From Ophiobolus disseminans (taxonomy: Eukaryota; Ascomycota; Dothideomycetes; Pleosporales; Phaeosphaeriaceae), in assembly GCA_010093685.1 (NCBI GenBank), contig MU006217.1:210911-274910 (forward strand): 64,000 nt of DNA, read 5' to 3'. Below the pieces are notes generated by a model, which was not told where the DNA came from, did not search any database, and saw only the letters and a list, made by a program, of their open reading frames with translations. A program made the position numbers and the translations under genes. Below, piece by piece: positions 24,806-36,301 of the stretch; the stretch's first letter is position 1; each line of letters starts with the position of its first letter.

Positions 24806-25426
24806 GGCAATGTCGTTCAAGTCAAATAGCGATGGTTACGTAAACAGAGTGGCAGGTCTTGGGCGGGCACATGTGTGCATTCCCTCTTTGTTGATAAGAC
24901 TTGTGTGTGTCAGGTGCACTGAAGAAATCATCGATCGAAAGCACCAGGCGCGCGCATGCGCGTACTCCAAACCAGCGCTCGAAATTTTCATTTCAGCCGT
25001 AACCCTACAAACTTGTCAGCACCACCCACCCATCACCCTCCATTCCGCCTCATACTCAACAAAAAAAGCTCAGATCCTAAAAATTCGCACAACGTAACCA
25101 CGCCCACGGGGTTCTCTGTGCGCAGTATCTGTGAGGCGCAACCACGGTTGTTTAGACCCATGGAGATACCTCGTCATCATAGCCTGGGATGAATGTAAGA
25201 AAGCAGGGAGCTTACGAAGGTCGAATGGATTCGACTGTAAGGTCCTAGAGTGTGGGTTTAGTGAGGGAAGGAGGAGCGCGTGGCAGGCGCAAGGATTTGT
25301 GCGGCGTGGTATTGCGACGCGATGGGCGTGGTTGAGGTGGTGTGAAGAGAGAAGGGTGGGAGCTGGAGGTGTGGTGGGAGGGAGATGAGTCACAAAAGTC
25401 GAGAGTGCAGAAAAATGCGCAGTTAC

Positions 25427-25450
25427 TGAGTGAGTGAGTGAGTGAGTGAG
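25427..25450. repeat. TGAG microsatellite
   Basis: Six perfect copies of TGAG in intergenic sequence near the 3' end of the M16 peptidase gene. Likely length-polymorphic. Confidence 0.95.
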
Positions 25451-25745
25451 TCGTGGTAGCTGCCCAGGTTAGTTGAGCGGGAAACCGCCGGAGCATTTTC
25501 GAATCAGTCTGTATTCGGCTACATCGACCATGACCAATCTTGAAAACCGCTCACATCAACACGATCTTGATGGTGCGAAGATCTTATTACATTGCGAGCC
25601 TCTTAGAAGACACAAAGTGATGCAGGCTACCATTGCTTATTGTTTGCGCAATTTTTTTTGTATTTCATGATTGCTATATCTCTCGACTATTTTGAGATGG
25701 AAACATAGCATCATAGCCCCAAAGCCCTAGCAGACAGGACTGCAT

Positions 25746-28700
25746 CTACTCATCCATCTCGCTCCCGCTTTCACTCTCGTCGTCTGAGCCACTGCCCATC
25801 TCCTCGTCCTCCTCGGCCTCATCATCATCGCCCTCTAAGCCATACGCGTTCTGGAAGTCGACGAGCTGCTTGGTCTGCGGCTTGAAGCCTGCCTCTTCGA
25901 AGTTCTTCTTGAGATCCTGATACACAGATTAGTTTTCATCGTTAAATTCATAGAAGGAGTTGACTTACATCCGTCATGATGCCACCACACGTCACCACGA
26001 GGTCCGCCTTCTCAGGCACAAACACAGCAGAGACCACGTCGCGCAAGATTTTCTGCACGTCCTCGACACCCACCTTGCGGACTTCGCGGAGCGCCCAGTC
26101 TTGCCAGCCTTTTCCGACGTTGCGTGTGACGAGGTCGATGAATGAGCTACGTGCTGCATCGATGATAGATGCGCGCTCGTCCACGAACTCTCGCACGATG
26201 GCGCTGATCGCTCCTTCTAAAGCGAGCTTGTCGAAAGTGCGCGTACCGTCGCCATACTCCTTCACGACAGTCTTGGCCTTGCTATACGCGGAGAAAGCAT
26301 TGGGAGACTTGTAGATCCTGAACTTGAGCAGCCCGGTCTCTGGGTCGCGGAAGAAGTTCGTGCCGTATGCGAGTCCGGTGCCACGAATGGACTGCCACAT
26401 CGGACCTTCGACAGCATCAAGATATGATAGCGCAACCATAAGAGGAGGCAGTTGCTCATTGGTGTAGCCCTTGGGACCTCTGGAAGTCAGTACGGCGAAA
26501 GACGAGTCGATCGGCATGGGGATGATGTAGTGCGTGCCACCGGGGTTACGACCAGTGTCCGAGAGCACTGCGTTGCGGTCGTCGACGGGGTTGAGCTCGG
26601 GATTGAAACCGGCGGGGAAGGCATCAGTGAGGTGCTTGAAGGTTGAGACGGGGTTTTGTAGGGTCTCCAAGTTCGCGGTGACGAGAACGCGCATGTTGCT
26701 GAACGTCAGTAGGTGCTTTCGCAAAGCCTCTAGCTTATCAATAACTTGCTGCGGCTCGGTCTTCAAAAGCTTGAGCGTGCGTTTCAGGTACAGTGCCTTG
26801 ACGAGCGTGCTTGTTGCAGTTACGGCGGAGGCAGGATCATAATGCACTACGCGATCTACAGCGAATGCCATGCTGTTACCATCGCGCTTCTCCTCTGGGA
26901 CGTCCGCGAGCATCTTTTTGACTGCGGTGATGATACGGCCGACATCGAAGACCGAGTCAACGAGCAACGTCTTGAGCCACTTCACCACTGTCTCGAATTT
27001 GTCAGCTTCGGCGACGAAGGGAATGTAAAGCATCTCCGAGTTTCCAACATCCGAGCCACGGTCCATGCTGTATTCGATCGTGTCCTGCTCAAGTTTGGTG
27101 ATGACTTCTTCGAACTCAATGCGCTTACCATCTCTGACAACAGGCGTGGTGAAGAAGTTGGTGAGATATACCCCAAGCAGAGGCTTGAGATCAGTAGGGA
27201 GGTTGGCTGTTCCGAGGATGAGGCCGAAGTGAACGAAGGATGTGGGAATGTTCTCGAAGTGAATAAACAGCGGGAGTCCGTTCTCGTCCTTGTCAACGAT
27301 CTGCTGAATCTTATTCTCAGATATGCCGAGCTTCTTCGCCAAACCAGAGCGCGCCGTGGTGGTTTCGTAGAAGTGGATAGACTCGGTGCTCGGGACTTTT
27401 ACGCCTGAGATGATCTTCTCCGGAATGGGTTTGTCATTCTCCTCTTGAGCTGCCTTGAGTTTCTCGGCCAACTTCTTCAGACCCTCGTCACCGAGCTTCT
27501 CTTGTTGGGCCTTGACACGAGCGACTTCTTCTGCCTTGATCTTCTCCGATAGCGCCAGCGATGGCTTGCCAAGCAGCGAAATGTGGTGCGCATCTACCAT
27601 CCACTTGTTCAAGAAGCTCCGCCACTGCTCTTCGGTCCACTCTTCTAGCTCTTTGAATACATTTAGACTGCCCATCGCGGACTCGAGATCAGATCCATCC
27701 CGCTTGCCAAACAAGTGGTCTTTGATAACGGAGTCCTTATACTCGTCGTTGCCGATCTCCGAGGCGAATCGCGTCTGGCGCTCGAAGCGGTGCAAGCAGT
27801 CCTTGAGATAACTCAAATCGAGCGGTTTTGACGCGTGCTCTTTCAGAACCTCGAAGAAGCGCTTCTCAACATCAGCAAGCTTTTCCGTAGCAACCGAGCT
27901 GATGGTCCACCAGATAATCATGTCGTAGTGTCCCTTGACCCAGAAGTACACCATACTTGCAAGATGTTCCTTTTCAACCAAGGTGTTTACCAGGACAGAC
28001 ACAGATGACCCAGCAAGATAGTAGAGTAGTGTGTTGATGGCTGTCTCTGCCGTATCGTCCATGGTCTCGGGTCCAAGGAAGGCGATCTGGATTTCGCCAG
28101 TCGACTCGTCCTCCTCCGGAAACTCCACTGTGTCGACGACCGTCTTGCTCAGCGGTGGCGTGCGCTTCGAGTCAACCCAGGGGCGCTTGAAAGGCGCATT
28201 GTATGCTGGTACCTTGTCGATGATTGAGTCCTCAAACTTGTCCAGGACATTGAGCAGGTCGGAGTGATCGACCTCGCCAATCAGGACGAGTCTGATGTTC
28301 TTTGGTTGATACATGTCCCGATGGAATTGGCGAATGCGCTCTGCGCTCAGCACGCGTAGAGCTTTCATCATACCGCCAGTCTCGTATCGGTAACCGTCGC
28401 CTTCAGGGTACAGTAACCGGCGCATTTGAAGATCCATTAAGTCGCCTTGCAGATTCTCGCGTCCCTGCATCTCGGAGTAGACAACACTAAGACTGTTAGC
28501 TTGAACGAGGCAGAATGTAATAGCACATACCCTGCATCTTCGCCTTTTCCGTCGATGTGATGTACCTCGGTGTAACATCCTGCATCAGTCAAGGTAGGCA
28601 CCACGAGATGATCCAGATAGATTGGCAGAAGTTGCGCAAAGCCCTCCCATCCAGCAGTGGAGAGAGTGTACACTGTCTCGGCTGTGTCCGTCCAAGCGTT

Positions 28701-29032
28701 GGTGTCTGAGTATGACCGAGTCGCAATCTTGTCAAGCACGCCCTTGTACGGGTACTGTCGGGATCCCATGAAGCAGAGGTGCTCTAGAGTGTGCGCTAAA
28801 CAGTATTAGCAGCAGAAGCCGACTGAAGACGTCCTAACTCACGAGAACCTGAATCATCATGGATTTCGGTGGCTACCGCAAAGTTGCCGTAAACTTTGGG
28901 TCCTTTCCGGTCGACAACTACCACCCTCAGACCAGTGCGCTGAGACTCGTACTGTGTGAACGTCGCATCTGCATAGTCGGCTTTGAAGTTCTGGATCTTC
29001 TTGAAGTGGGACTCTTGCTGCATGGAACCCAT
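25746..29032 (-). CDS. M16 family zinc metallopeptidase (YOL098C-like)
   Basis: Four exons on the minus strand: 29032-28843, 28795-28531, 28486-25969, 25916-25746; introns 47, 44 and 52 nt; 1047 residues. The inverted zinc motif HTLEH sits at about 65-69 in SPHTLEHLCFMGS and is formed right at the first splice junction, which supports that join. A further acidic ligand is expected in YTEVHHIDGKGEDAGVVYSE. Length and the repeat of an M16 half in the C-terminal part fit the large clamshell M16C peptidases, relatives of presequence protease and yeast YOL098C. The last exon is strongly acidic and ends in DESESGSEMDE. The substrate is unknown; no clear mitochondrial presequence or signal peptide is seen, so cytosolic location is most likely. 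Confidence 0.92.
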
Positions 29033-29686
29033 TGCGCCGTATTGATATTCAGATCCTGGGAGGCGAAGGGAAGTATCCAGAATGTTAGACGCCGTGTCGA
29101 AAATGGTTGACTTTTGATTTTGCCCTGGACGGTAGTGCGGGAGAGCCGCTTTGTCCTCTGCCGAATCGGTACTGTGATTGTACTGTTAGTTTCTTCTGAG
29201 CGTGCACGTACGCACATGCAACCGAAGAGCGACGAACAGCCGTCATCCAGTAATTTGGTTTTGTTGTGGTGATGTTCGAACGAGTAAAATTGATACCGCA
29301 AACAGGTGCATGGAGTAGCAAGGAAAGAAAGGCAATAGCTTGATTGTGCAAAGTGAATCTCTCGAGAGCAGGCTTACAATTGGAAGAAGAATTGAAACAA
29401 GACCAACAGGCAATACCAACTCGAAAGAGAGATAATGGTGGAAGGGAGCGGCGGTGTTTTGGTAAGTTTTGGAGTCCACGGCGGCGCTTGTCGTACCGAC
29501 GGCGACTTTAGCAAACCCTTCTAAGCGTGATGCGTGGTCAAACGTAGCTAAGCCAAGCAAACTACCGTGAAACAGATCTCCCGTGTCTTGCAGATTTCTG
29601 GGTGTGGCGGGGTCGTCATGCCTGTTTACTGTGGCGGGGCACTGTGAAGCTTCGAGCGCACAGACCTTCCATTACGTCGCGTCTGA
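29033..29686. promoter_or_regulatory. Divergent intergenic region, M16 peptidase and ZW10/Dsl1-like gene
   Basis: About 650 bp between divergent starts at 29032 (minus) and 29687 (plus); both promoters should lie here. No supported gene or repeat. Confidence 0.5.
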
Positions 29687-32393
29687 ATGTTGGCAGCAGC
29701 AACATTGCGACAGCCAACGACCACATTCGACTGGCTTCCCCTTGAATCGCGAGATGCTATTTACACCATAGCTCCAATGTTGTCGCAAGTCCCAGCCGAG
29801 AAGCTTGGCGAGGCCCTCCTGCAATCGGTCGAATATGGAGGGTTTCCACAAGACGATGATGTGGTCTCTGCATCGGTGCCAGTGAGCGCGCTACCAAAGC
29901 TGCTAGAGGTCGTTGGAAAGGCCAAGGAAAACACAAAGGTACGTGGAAACTGAAGCATTTGCCCAATTTAGACTGACTGTTTCATAGAACGAAATACGCC
30001 AAATCTCCCGCGAAGCGGCGTCCGACGTCGATGGCTGGATAGAGCAAGCGCGCAGACTGCAGGACGACATCAAACGTTCGCAAGACACCGCCAAGGAGAT
30101 TGTACAGCAGGCAGAACATGGAAAGACCATTGCTGCGCGCGTCGAGGATGTAGTCAGCAAGGTCGGCCTCTTGAACACCGAAATCGAATACAACGATAGC
30201 CTCGCAAGAGTGATTGAACAGCTGCGGAACATCTCTACGGTACTGGACTCGGCTCAAGAAGCAGCGGTCCATGGACACGTTATACACGCTCTGGAGAGAC
30301 TGGAAGACGTAGACAGCGCATTCAAGACCTTGGGGCCCTTCGAGACCACCCGCGCAGTTGGCGTCTTAAGAGCAAAAGAGGACCAGCTTAGAAAGGCTAT
30401 TGTCGAGACATTGACGGAATCATGGCATGGACTGATAGCCGTGGACAACACGAACCACAAGATTTCACTAAAAGAGACAATCGAGCGGGAGGCGGTCGTG
30501 AATATCAACTCTACCGTGGAAGCGCTGGCCAAGTTGAACCTCCTGGACAGCTTCATTTCCCGCTTCAGTCGGGATCTAGACCGGATCATCGTCTCTCCGC
30601 GCCTTGTTATGGGCAAAGACAACGTCGTGGAAGCGTTTCAAATCTCAGGCGACGACATCCAGCTCGCAGGCAAGGTCAACAACGGAAGTGTCAAGCTAGC
30701 GTTGGAAGACATCCAGTCTATAGCAGAGTTCTTGAGTACACGGCTCCCACCTAGCGTGGCTATTCCTTTGTCGTCGAAGCTTGTCCCTGCCATTGCAACG
30801 CGGCTCGTCAACAACCTACTCGTGCCCGCCGTACCCACGTCGACAAATGGAGTGCCTGCCTTCCAAGAGACATTGTCATATGTGTTGGGTCTAGTCGAAT
30901 ATCTGGATGAACTTGGTTGGTCCGGACAGAGTCGCTTAACAGAATGGGTGGACAAGTCGGCCGAAATTTGGCTTGCGAAACAAAAGGAGGCTGCCATCGC
31001 AAAGGTGCAAACGCAATTCCCGAAGCGCGTCGGAGATAAGAAGTCTGTGGAGAGGGTCGAGACGCAGGTTGTGTCTAAGGGTGACGCGTTGCATGCTGGT
31101 CGTGACGAGCAAGAGGATGATTGGGGTGTTGAATGGGATGAGGAAGAGCCTGTCAAGGACGCAGAGGAGAGCAGTACCCAACCAGTGGAAGAGGAGGACA
31201 TGAGTGCATGGGGTGAGGAAGAGGATGTGTTACCTCCACCAGAAAAACCTCAAGAGGTAGCAGGAGCGGAGAAGCCCGTCGACGGCGAGGATGCTGACGA
31301 CTGGGGCGCAGACTGGGACGAGGACGGCGGACCAAAATCGCCCATCTCAGCTACCCCGTCGAAACTAGCAGAGACTCCCAAAGTGAATGGGAAGCCTGCA
31401 GCCCAGAAACCGCCAAAGGAGCAAGAAGTCACTTTGAGGGAGACATACACTGTCACGGCCATGCCGGACTCGATTATTGAGATCATCCTGCAAGTGCTAG
31501 CTGACGTCCAGACCCTCAACTCCCCCGAGCTGGTCAAGTCAGCCATCGCGCCCGCCAGCGGAGGTCTGTTCGCCGTGCCTAGCCTCCTTTTAGCCATGTA
31601 CCGGGCGACTGCAGCCATACACTATTCAAAAGACGCGGCGGGCAACATGCTCATCTACAACGACTGCCAGCGATTATCAGATCGACTTCGAATACTCCTT
31701 CAAGAGCAGGCCGAGAAAGACAGCGCATCCTCATTACCACGGCACCTCCAGCCATCCGTCCGTCTGAAGCCCAAGCTCGAGGCCGACATCAAGACGATCG
31801 ATGGCTTCGGCAAGCGCGCATACGGCCGAGAGATGGAGTCACAGAGACAGATACTCCGAGATCACTTAGAAGACGCGCAAGGCTTCCAGGGCTGCACCAA
31901 TGTGCCCTTTGCCACAGTATGCGACGACGCCATTGCCACAACCTTCGACCGCATCGGAGACGTGAAGCGTCAATGGCAGAACGTCCTCTCACACAGCGCA
32001 CTACTCCAGTCACTGGGCAGTCTGGTATCCACAGCCCTCACAAAGTTCATCAACGACGTGGAGGACATGACCGACATTGCAGAAGACGAGTCGAAGAAGC
32101 TGAACGGCTACTGCGTTTCGCTCTCTACCTTGGCACAGCACTTTCAGACCACAGATGCCAATGGTGAGGTCAGAGACATGGCGAGCATATATACCCCGAA
32201 CTGGTTCAAGTTCCAGTACCTGGGTGAGATTTTGGACGGCAGTCTGGCGGACATTAAGTACCTTTGGACGGACGGAGAGCTGAAGCTGGAGATGGAGGCT
32301 GAGGAGGTGGTGGGGCTGATTGAGGCGCTGTTTGCGCCGAGTGATCATCGGAGGCGGGCGATTGCTGAGATTAGGAGGACGAGCATGCATTAG
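29687..32393 (+). CDS. ZW10/Dsl1-like vesicle-tethering protein
   Basis: Two exons, 29687-29938 and 29988-32393, intron 49 nt with GTACGT donor; 885 residues. The N-terminal half is helical and coiled-coil-like (from ISREAASDVDGWIEQARRLQ). In the middle, about 455-535, an acidic tryptophan-rich stretch repeats WGVEWDEEE, MSAWGEEED and DDWGADWDED. The C-terminal half (from TYTVTAMPDSIIEIILQVL) looks like the conserved ZW10/Dsl1 core. The W-in-acid motifs resemble those in yeast Dsl1 that bind COPI coat. Fungal members act in the Dsl1 complex, which tethers Golgi-derived vesicles at the ER; a kinetochore role is known for animal ZW10 only. It is divergent from the M16 gene. The first ATG is used; no better start is seen. 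Confidence 0.82.
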
Positions 32394-32719
32394 ACGTAGC
32401 AATTCATGAGGCTGAGGCTCGTGCCATGCTGTCGGCAATGGATGATCTACGCGATAAATTCAAGATATAGCTGTAAAGTAACTCTTTTACTTCAGCCTGA
32501 ATAACCTCACAGTAAGTTTTGAACGCGACCTCTCACAAACCTTGGTGAGGTTATCCAGCCCTATCGATGGCTCGTGGTTTGGGTGATATCACGTGCGACG
32601 GAGGTCGCTTGACGCCGACTGGATGGAGTCCCGCGCTAGCCCTCTCACAAAAATGTTCGAGATCTTGTCGCGAACTTCAGTGCTGCAGCCCTACCTACCA
32701 GTTCCACGTATACATAGCC
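32394..32719. other. Short intergenic region with an inverted repeat
   Basis: Between the ZW10/Dsl1-like gene and YTM1, both on the plus strand. It contains an inverted repeat with 14-base arms (32497-32510 and 32545-32558, one mismatch, loop 34 nt). No gene recognised. Confidence 0.5.
32497..32558. repeat. Inverted repeat, 14-bp arms
   Basis: Left arm contains ATAACCTCAC and right arm GTGAGGTTAT. Adding flanking bases gives 13 of 14 paired positions around a 34-nt loop. It lies about 100 bases past the upstream stop codon and 160 bases before the YTM1 start, so it could be a 3' UTR hairpin, a paired regulator site or chance. Confidence 0.6.
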
Positions 32720-34196
32720 ATGGAGAACACTGCCTCAGAGACGCGAGTAGCCGCTCGCTTCAGCACCCGCGATCCGGCGCTGCAGATCCGAGAGAATGAT
32801 CGGAAGTTGCTGATCCAGACCAGTGAGTGTGCCGTCCAGACGCTGCGGATCCCTCCAGGACCTACTGACACGCTTTGCAGACATTAAGCGCCATGGCCTA
32901 TCCACGCTGCTGAACGATCTGCTGCAGCGCGAGGAGGACCGAATTCCGTTCGATATTCTCATCAACGGGCAATTTCTGCGCACGACCGTCGATGAGTTCC
33001 TCACCAAGAATGGAATCAACGCTGAGACGACGCTCGACGTCGAGTACACGCGGGCACTCGTACCACCACTCAACGTTACGAGCTTCGAGCATGATGACTG
33101 GGTCTCTGCGGTGGATGTTCTGTCACAAACGTCGCCAGCCGGAGCATGGGCGACCGGAGGCAACGTGCAGAATGACCAGGAGAGGATCGTAAGTGCAAGC
33201 TACGACGGCCTGATAAGGGTGTGGAACACTTCAGGAGACGTTATGGCGACTTCAGAGGCTCCCAACAATGGTGGCCGGATAACGAGCTTGAAGGCGGTCA
33301 AGTGGCTTAGTGACAAGAAAGTGGTTGCTGCAGGCATGGATAACACCGTACGAGTGTACAAGTACGATGATGATGCGCGAACGCTATCGACTAGCCTGGA
33401 GCTCTTCAGCCACCGGTGGGGGGTTGAAGATGTTGCGGTTCATGGCCCGTCAAGCAGAATCCTCAGCGCCTCCTCAGACACCACCATTTCGCTCTTCTCA
33501 AGTAACGCAAAAGAGAACCCAGTCGCGCCATCAAATCTCTTGCCAAATTCAACAGCAGCCTCAAATAAGCGCCAGAAGCTTCTGAAGCCAGATCGGACGG
33601 TACCAGCTCGTGGCGCGTTAACCACCTTGACTGGGCACAGCTCACCAGTTTCAAGCGTTATCTTCAAGCCCGATGACGCCACAGTCGCTTATTCCGCTTC
33701 ACAAGACCACACACTAAAGACATGGGATCTACCTACCGCACAATGCGTCGACACACGAACAACCGGCCACTCCCTCCTCTCTCTCTGCGCTATCCCATCA
33801 CGAAACCTCCTCGCTACAGGCACTTCAGCACGCCATATCACACTCGTCGACCCCCGCGCATCAGCAACCCAGATCAGCGTAATGACGCTCCGAGGCCACA
33901 AAAACGCCGTCGTCAGCATCGACACTGACCCATCGTCCGAATACAACATCGTCTCTGGCTCTCACGACGGCACGGTGCAGATTTGGGATCTTCGAAACGT
34001 GTCTACGGGTGGACAGGTGGGAGAGGGGCAACAAGGTGAGAGCGTGCACACGATACATCGTCAAGGGCACTCAGGACCTGCCAAGGGCCATGGCGAGGGT
34101 GTGAAGGTTTTCGGTGTGTGCTGGGATCGGGACGTGGGCATTGTGAGCGCTGGTGAGGATAAGAGGGTGCAGATCAATCGGGCGCTGGGGTCGTAG
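32720..34196 (+). CDS. ytm1: Ribosome biogenesis protein Ytm1 (WDR12)
   Basis: Two exons, 32720-32822 and 32881-34196, intron 58 nt; 472 residues. The N-terminal NLE (ubiquitin-like) domain spans about 10-100 (RFSTRDPALQIREND, then HGLSTLLNDLLQREE). It is followed by a seven-bladed WD40 propeller, with clear units at SASYDGLIRVWN, SASQDHTLKTWDL and SGSHDGTVQIWDLR. Ytm1 works with Nop7 and Erb1 (PeBoW complex) in 60S subunit assembly; its NLE domain is the contact for the AAA-ATPase Rea1/Midasin that removes the complex. Start chosen because GCCATGGAG is a strong context and the NLE domain begins soon after. Length fits the family. Confidence 0.95.
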
Positions 34197-34556
34197 TTTG
34201 ATGTCGCGAGGGCATTCAGCCTTCGGTATCAGCTACTGAATGCTTGAGAGCCGATACGATGGTCTGGGGCGTTTTTGGGGCGCAAATAGGCGGCATATAC
34301 CACTTGGGGTGCGGAAAAGTGCGATTCTCGGGCGAATTGAATTATAGCCAGAATTGGCTGTTCTGGGTGCCTGGCTATCCTCACTGTCGATTTTTTGTCG
34401 GTGACTGAAAATCATCTCATTGCTTCTTTGTACTCCATATCCATGCATCCATAAATCAAAAGGGTATCATAGCTTTTCTCCCCCCATCACACACACACAC
34501 ACACACACACTAGCACCCCTCATCCCCCTCCATCCCATCCCTCCACTCCAACCCCT
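34197..34556. other. Convergent intergenic region with CA microsatellite
   Basis: Between the 3' ends of YTM1 (+) and TRM112 (-). Contains a CA run at 34488-34510 and pyrimidine-rich sequence after it. No gene seen. Confidence 0.5.
34488..34510. repeat. CA dinucleotide microsatellite
   Basis: Eleven CA units plus one base, perfect, in the 3' flank shared by YTM1 and TRM112. Confidence 0.95.
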
Positions 34557-35098
34557 TCACACCAAATGCCCCGGCAGCAAGAAATTTGCCACCCCCTCCT
34601 TAACCGCATACTCATGCCCACAGCACCCACACACCAGTTTCCCCTCCTGGATGCACGTCTCCAGCAGCACGCGATGCAAATCCCTTGCCGTCTGCGAGGG
34701 CTCTTGTTCCGCGCCGCCTGTTGTCGTGGACGGGTCGAGTGGAGCGGCAAGAAGGTCGGCGGGTATGGGCGCTATTGCGGGAAGGGCGGGGAGGCCGAGC
34801 TATGTTTGTCAGATTCTATTAACTTCATTTCTCTCGTTCATTTCCAATACAAATTCCAATTCTCCAGGACCCTGAGCGCGGAGACATGCACAACGTGGGT
34901 ATGGTGACTTACCTCCCTCGCCACACTACATATGTCCTCCCACATGAGCCTGGGCAGTATATTCCTCAGAAACGGCAAATTGAGCTCTGCTTCTATGATT
35001 TCGAGTTCCGCGTCGCGCGGGTGCAGCGGGAAAGACGAGGGTTGCGTTTTGCATGTCTTGACGGCGCAGGTGAGGAAGTTGAGGGTGAGGAGTTTCAT
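34557..35098 (-). CDS. trm112: Trm112, activator subunit of methyltransferases
   Basis: Two exons on the minus strand: 35098-34913 and 34799-34557; intron 113 nt; 142 residues. It starts MKLLTLNFLTCAVKTC, as in the family. Zinc ligands are visible: Cys11 and Cys16 near the N-terminus, and a second pair at Cys119 and Cys122 (KLVCGCCGHEY). The protein ends ANFLLPGHLV, the conserved Trm112 tail. It is the shared partner that stabilises and activates Trm9, Trm11, Mtq2 and Bud23, so it serves tRNA, translation release factor and 18S rRNA methylation. The middle (residues 63-105) has a Pro/Ala-rich insert compared with yeast. The unspliced frame stops soon after the donor, so splicing is needed. 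Confidence 0.95.
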
Positions 35099-35477
35099 TG
35101 TGGCGCGTGGGGTTGCTGATGTTGTCGCGAGAGAATGGTGGTGTTGAGAAATTGGGTGGGGTGGAGGTGAGTGGCGCTAGGGTGAGGCTCTGCGGATGGG
35201 GCTTATCGATAAGATGAGATTTAGTAGATTTCGACCCTTTTTGCACGACATCCTGAGGAGCGACGAGGATGTATTAGGTTAATGTGGTGTGGCGATAGTG
35301 AGGGCGGAAGGTACTCGGTGTGGTACAGCAGGGGGTTTGATCACGACATGTTACGCGTGGATAGACAGGTACATGTGAACATAGTCAAGTCTTTGCATTC
35401 CAACTGCTTCATCTCAACCCCTCCAACCCCCACTCCTACCCCCTCCCCACCCCATCCCCACCCCATCCTCACCCCCC
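35099..35477. other. Intergenic region upstream of TRM112
   Basis: Promoter of TRM112 and 3' flank of the next minus-strand gene. The end near 35410-35470 is a pyrimidine tract of repeated CCCCA/CCC words. No gene recognised. Confidence 0.45.
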
Positions 35478-35885
35478 TCAACCCACCATCTCATCATCCT
35501 CATCCTCATCCTCATCACGAAGAATCATCCTCATCTTCCTCTCCCTCTCCTCGCCCCTGGCCTTCTTCTTCTCCTTCTTGCCGCCCTGACAATCGTTGTG
35601 ATTCTGCTCCAGGAGCGCGCGGTACGCAGCGCCTAGGTCCTCGGGGACAGGCACTTTGCGCGCCGCAAGAAGCCCAAATACCCTCTCGAGCACTTTCCTC
35701 ATCTCCTTGCTCTCGCCGCGCATTTCAGCGAGGGCTTCGTCCTTGATGGCGCCTTCCTTCTTGAGGGTGGCGTTGATGGCGGCAATGCGGAATGCCTCTT
35801 TGGCGATCTGGTGGGGGCTTGCGCCGTAGTTGAGGCCCTGCTTGATGCGGACGGTAGCGTCGTTGGTGGTGTTGCTGGCGGACAT
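35478..35885 (-). CDS. Small charged protein of unknown function
   Basis: Single-exon frame of 135 residues with a clean ATG. I do not recognise the family. Residues 15-90 are Ala/Glu/Lys-rich and look helical (GASPHQIAKEAFRIAAINAT). A basic stretch (KKEKKKARGEERERK) follows, then a run of Asp/Glu to the end that comes from CATCCT-type DNA repeats on the plus strand. Codon use is regular over the helical part, which argues for a real gene. The basic patch followed by an acidic tail is common in nuclear proteins, but no function can be assigned. It lies between TRM112 and the GMC gene, all on the minus strand. Confidence 0.6.
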   Translation of the reverse strand: MSASNTTNDATVRIKQGLNYGASPHQIAKEAFRIAAINATLKKEGAIKDEALAEMRGESKEMRKVLERVFGLLAARKVPVPEDLGAAYRALLEQNHNDCQGGKKEKKKARGEERERKMRMILRDEDEDEDDEMVG

Positions 35886-36301
35886 CTTGGTTTGTGATGT
35901 CTTTGCTTGTTGTGGTGTTTGAAGGTGATGTGGGCGGTGGTGCTTGTTTAGATTTGTGTGTGGTAGAAGGTGGTGGTGAGTTTGAGGAGAAGAGGGATTC
36001 CTGAGCAGATAATTATAAGTAAGGTGGTGAGGTACGTGCGGTGAACATGCGGGAGCTACGAATGTTTGCAGTCAAATTTTCTCCGCTCAGTGTGACACGT
36101 ACACGTGCAACTAGCGCGGGTTAAGAAGTGTTCAAACAGGAACATGACAGGCAACAGGGGGAACTGACCGCTCCCAGAGGGGAGTCATAGGAGGAATGAG
36201 GTCAGACAGATGAGGCGTCACTAAACTGAAAAGATGCCAGAGTCAACATTCTACAGTCAATTGGTACTTTAAAAGACACCAGTATACTCCCCGCTGCGAG
36301 A
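35886..36301. other. Intergenic region
   Basis: About 416 bp between two minus-strand genes, with G/T-rich sequence near 35900-35990. No gene, RNA or repeat recognised. Confidence 0.45.

Larger units (their letters stand above)
22928..25745. other. Gene-free 2.8 kb with duplicated noncoding sequence
   Basis: No supported gene. About 23270-23340 is very A/T-rich (runs of TATA and AAATA). Two diverged copies of a block of about 450 bp lie at 23809-24260 and 24346-24805. A TGAG microsatellite follows at 25427-25450. Frames in this interval are short, differ between the two repeat copies and hold no recognisable domain, so the conserved unit is probably not protein-coding. Confidence 0.6.

Noticed and set aside
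26746..27408. Plus-strand frame of 220 residues antisense to the M16 peptidase
   Set aside because: Long only because the opposite strand is coding; no motif.
35490..35560. CATCCT repeat considered as a microsatellite
   Set aside because: It lies inside the coding end of the small charged protein and encodes its Asp/Glu run; described there.
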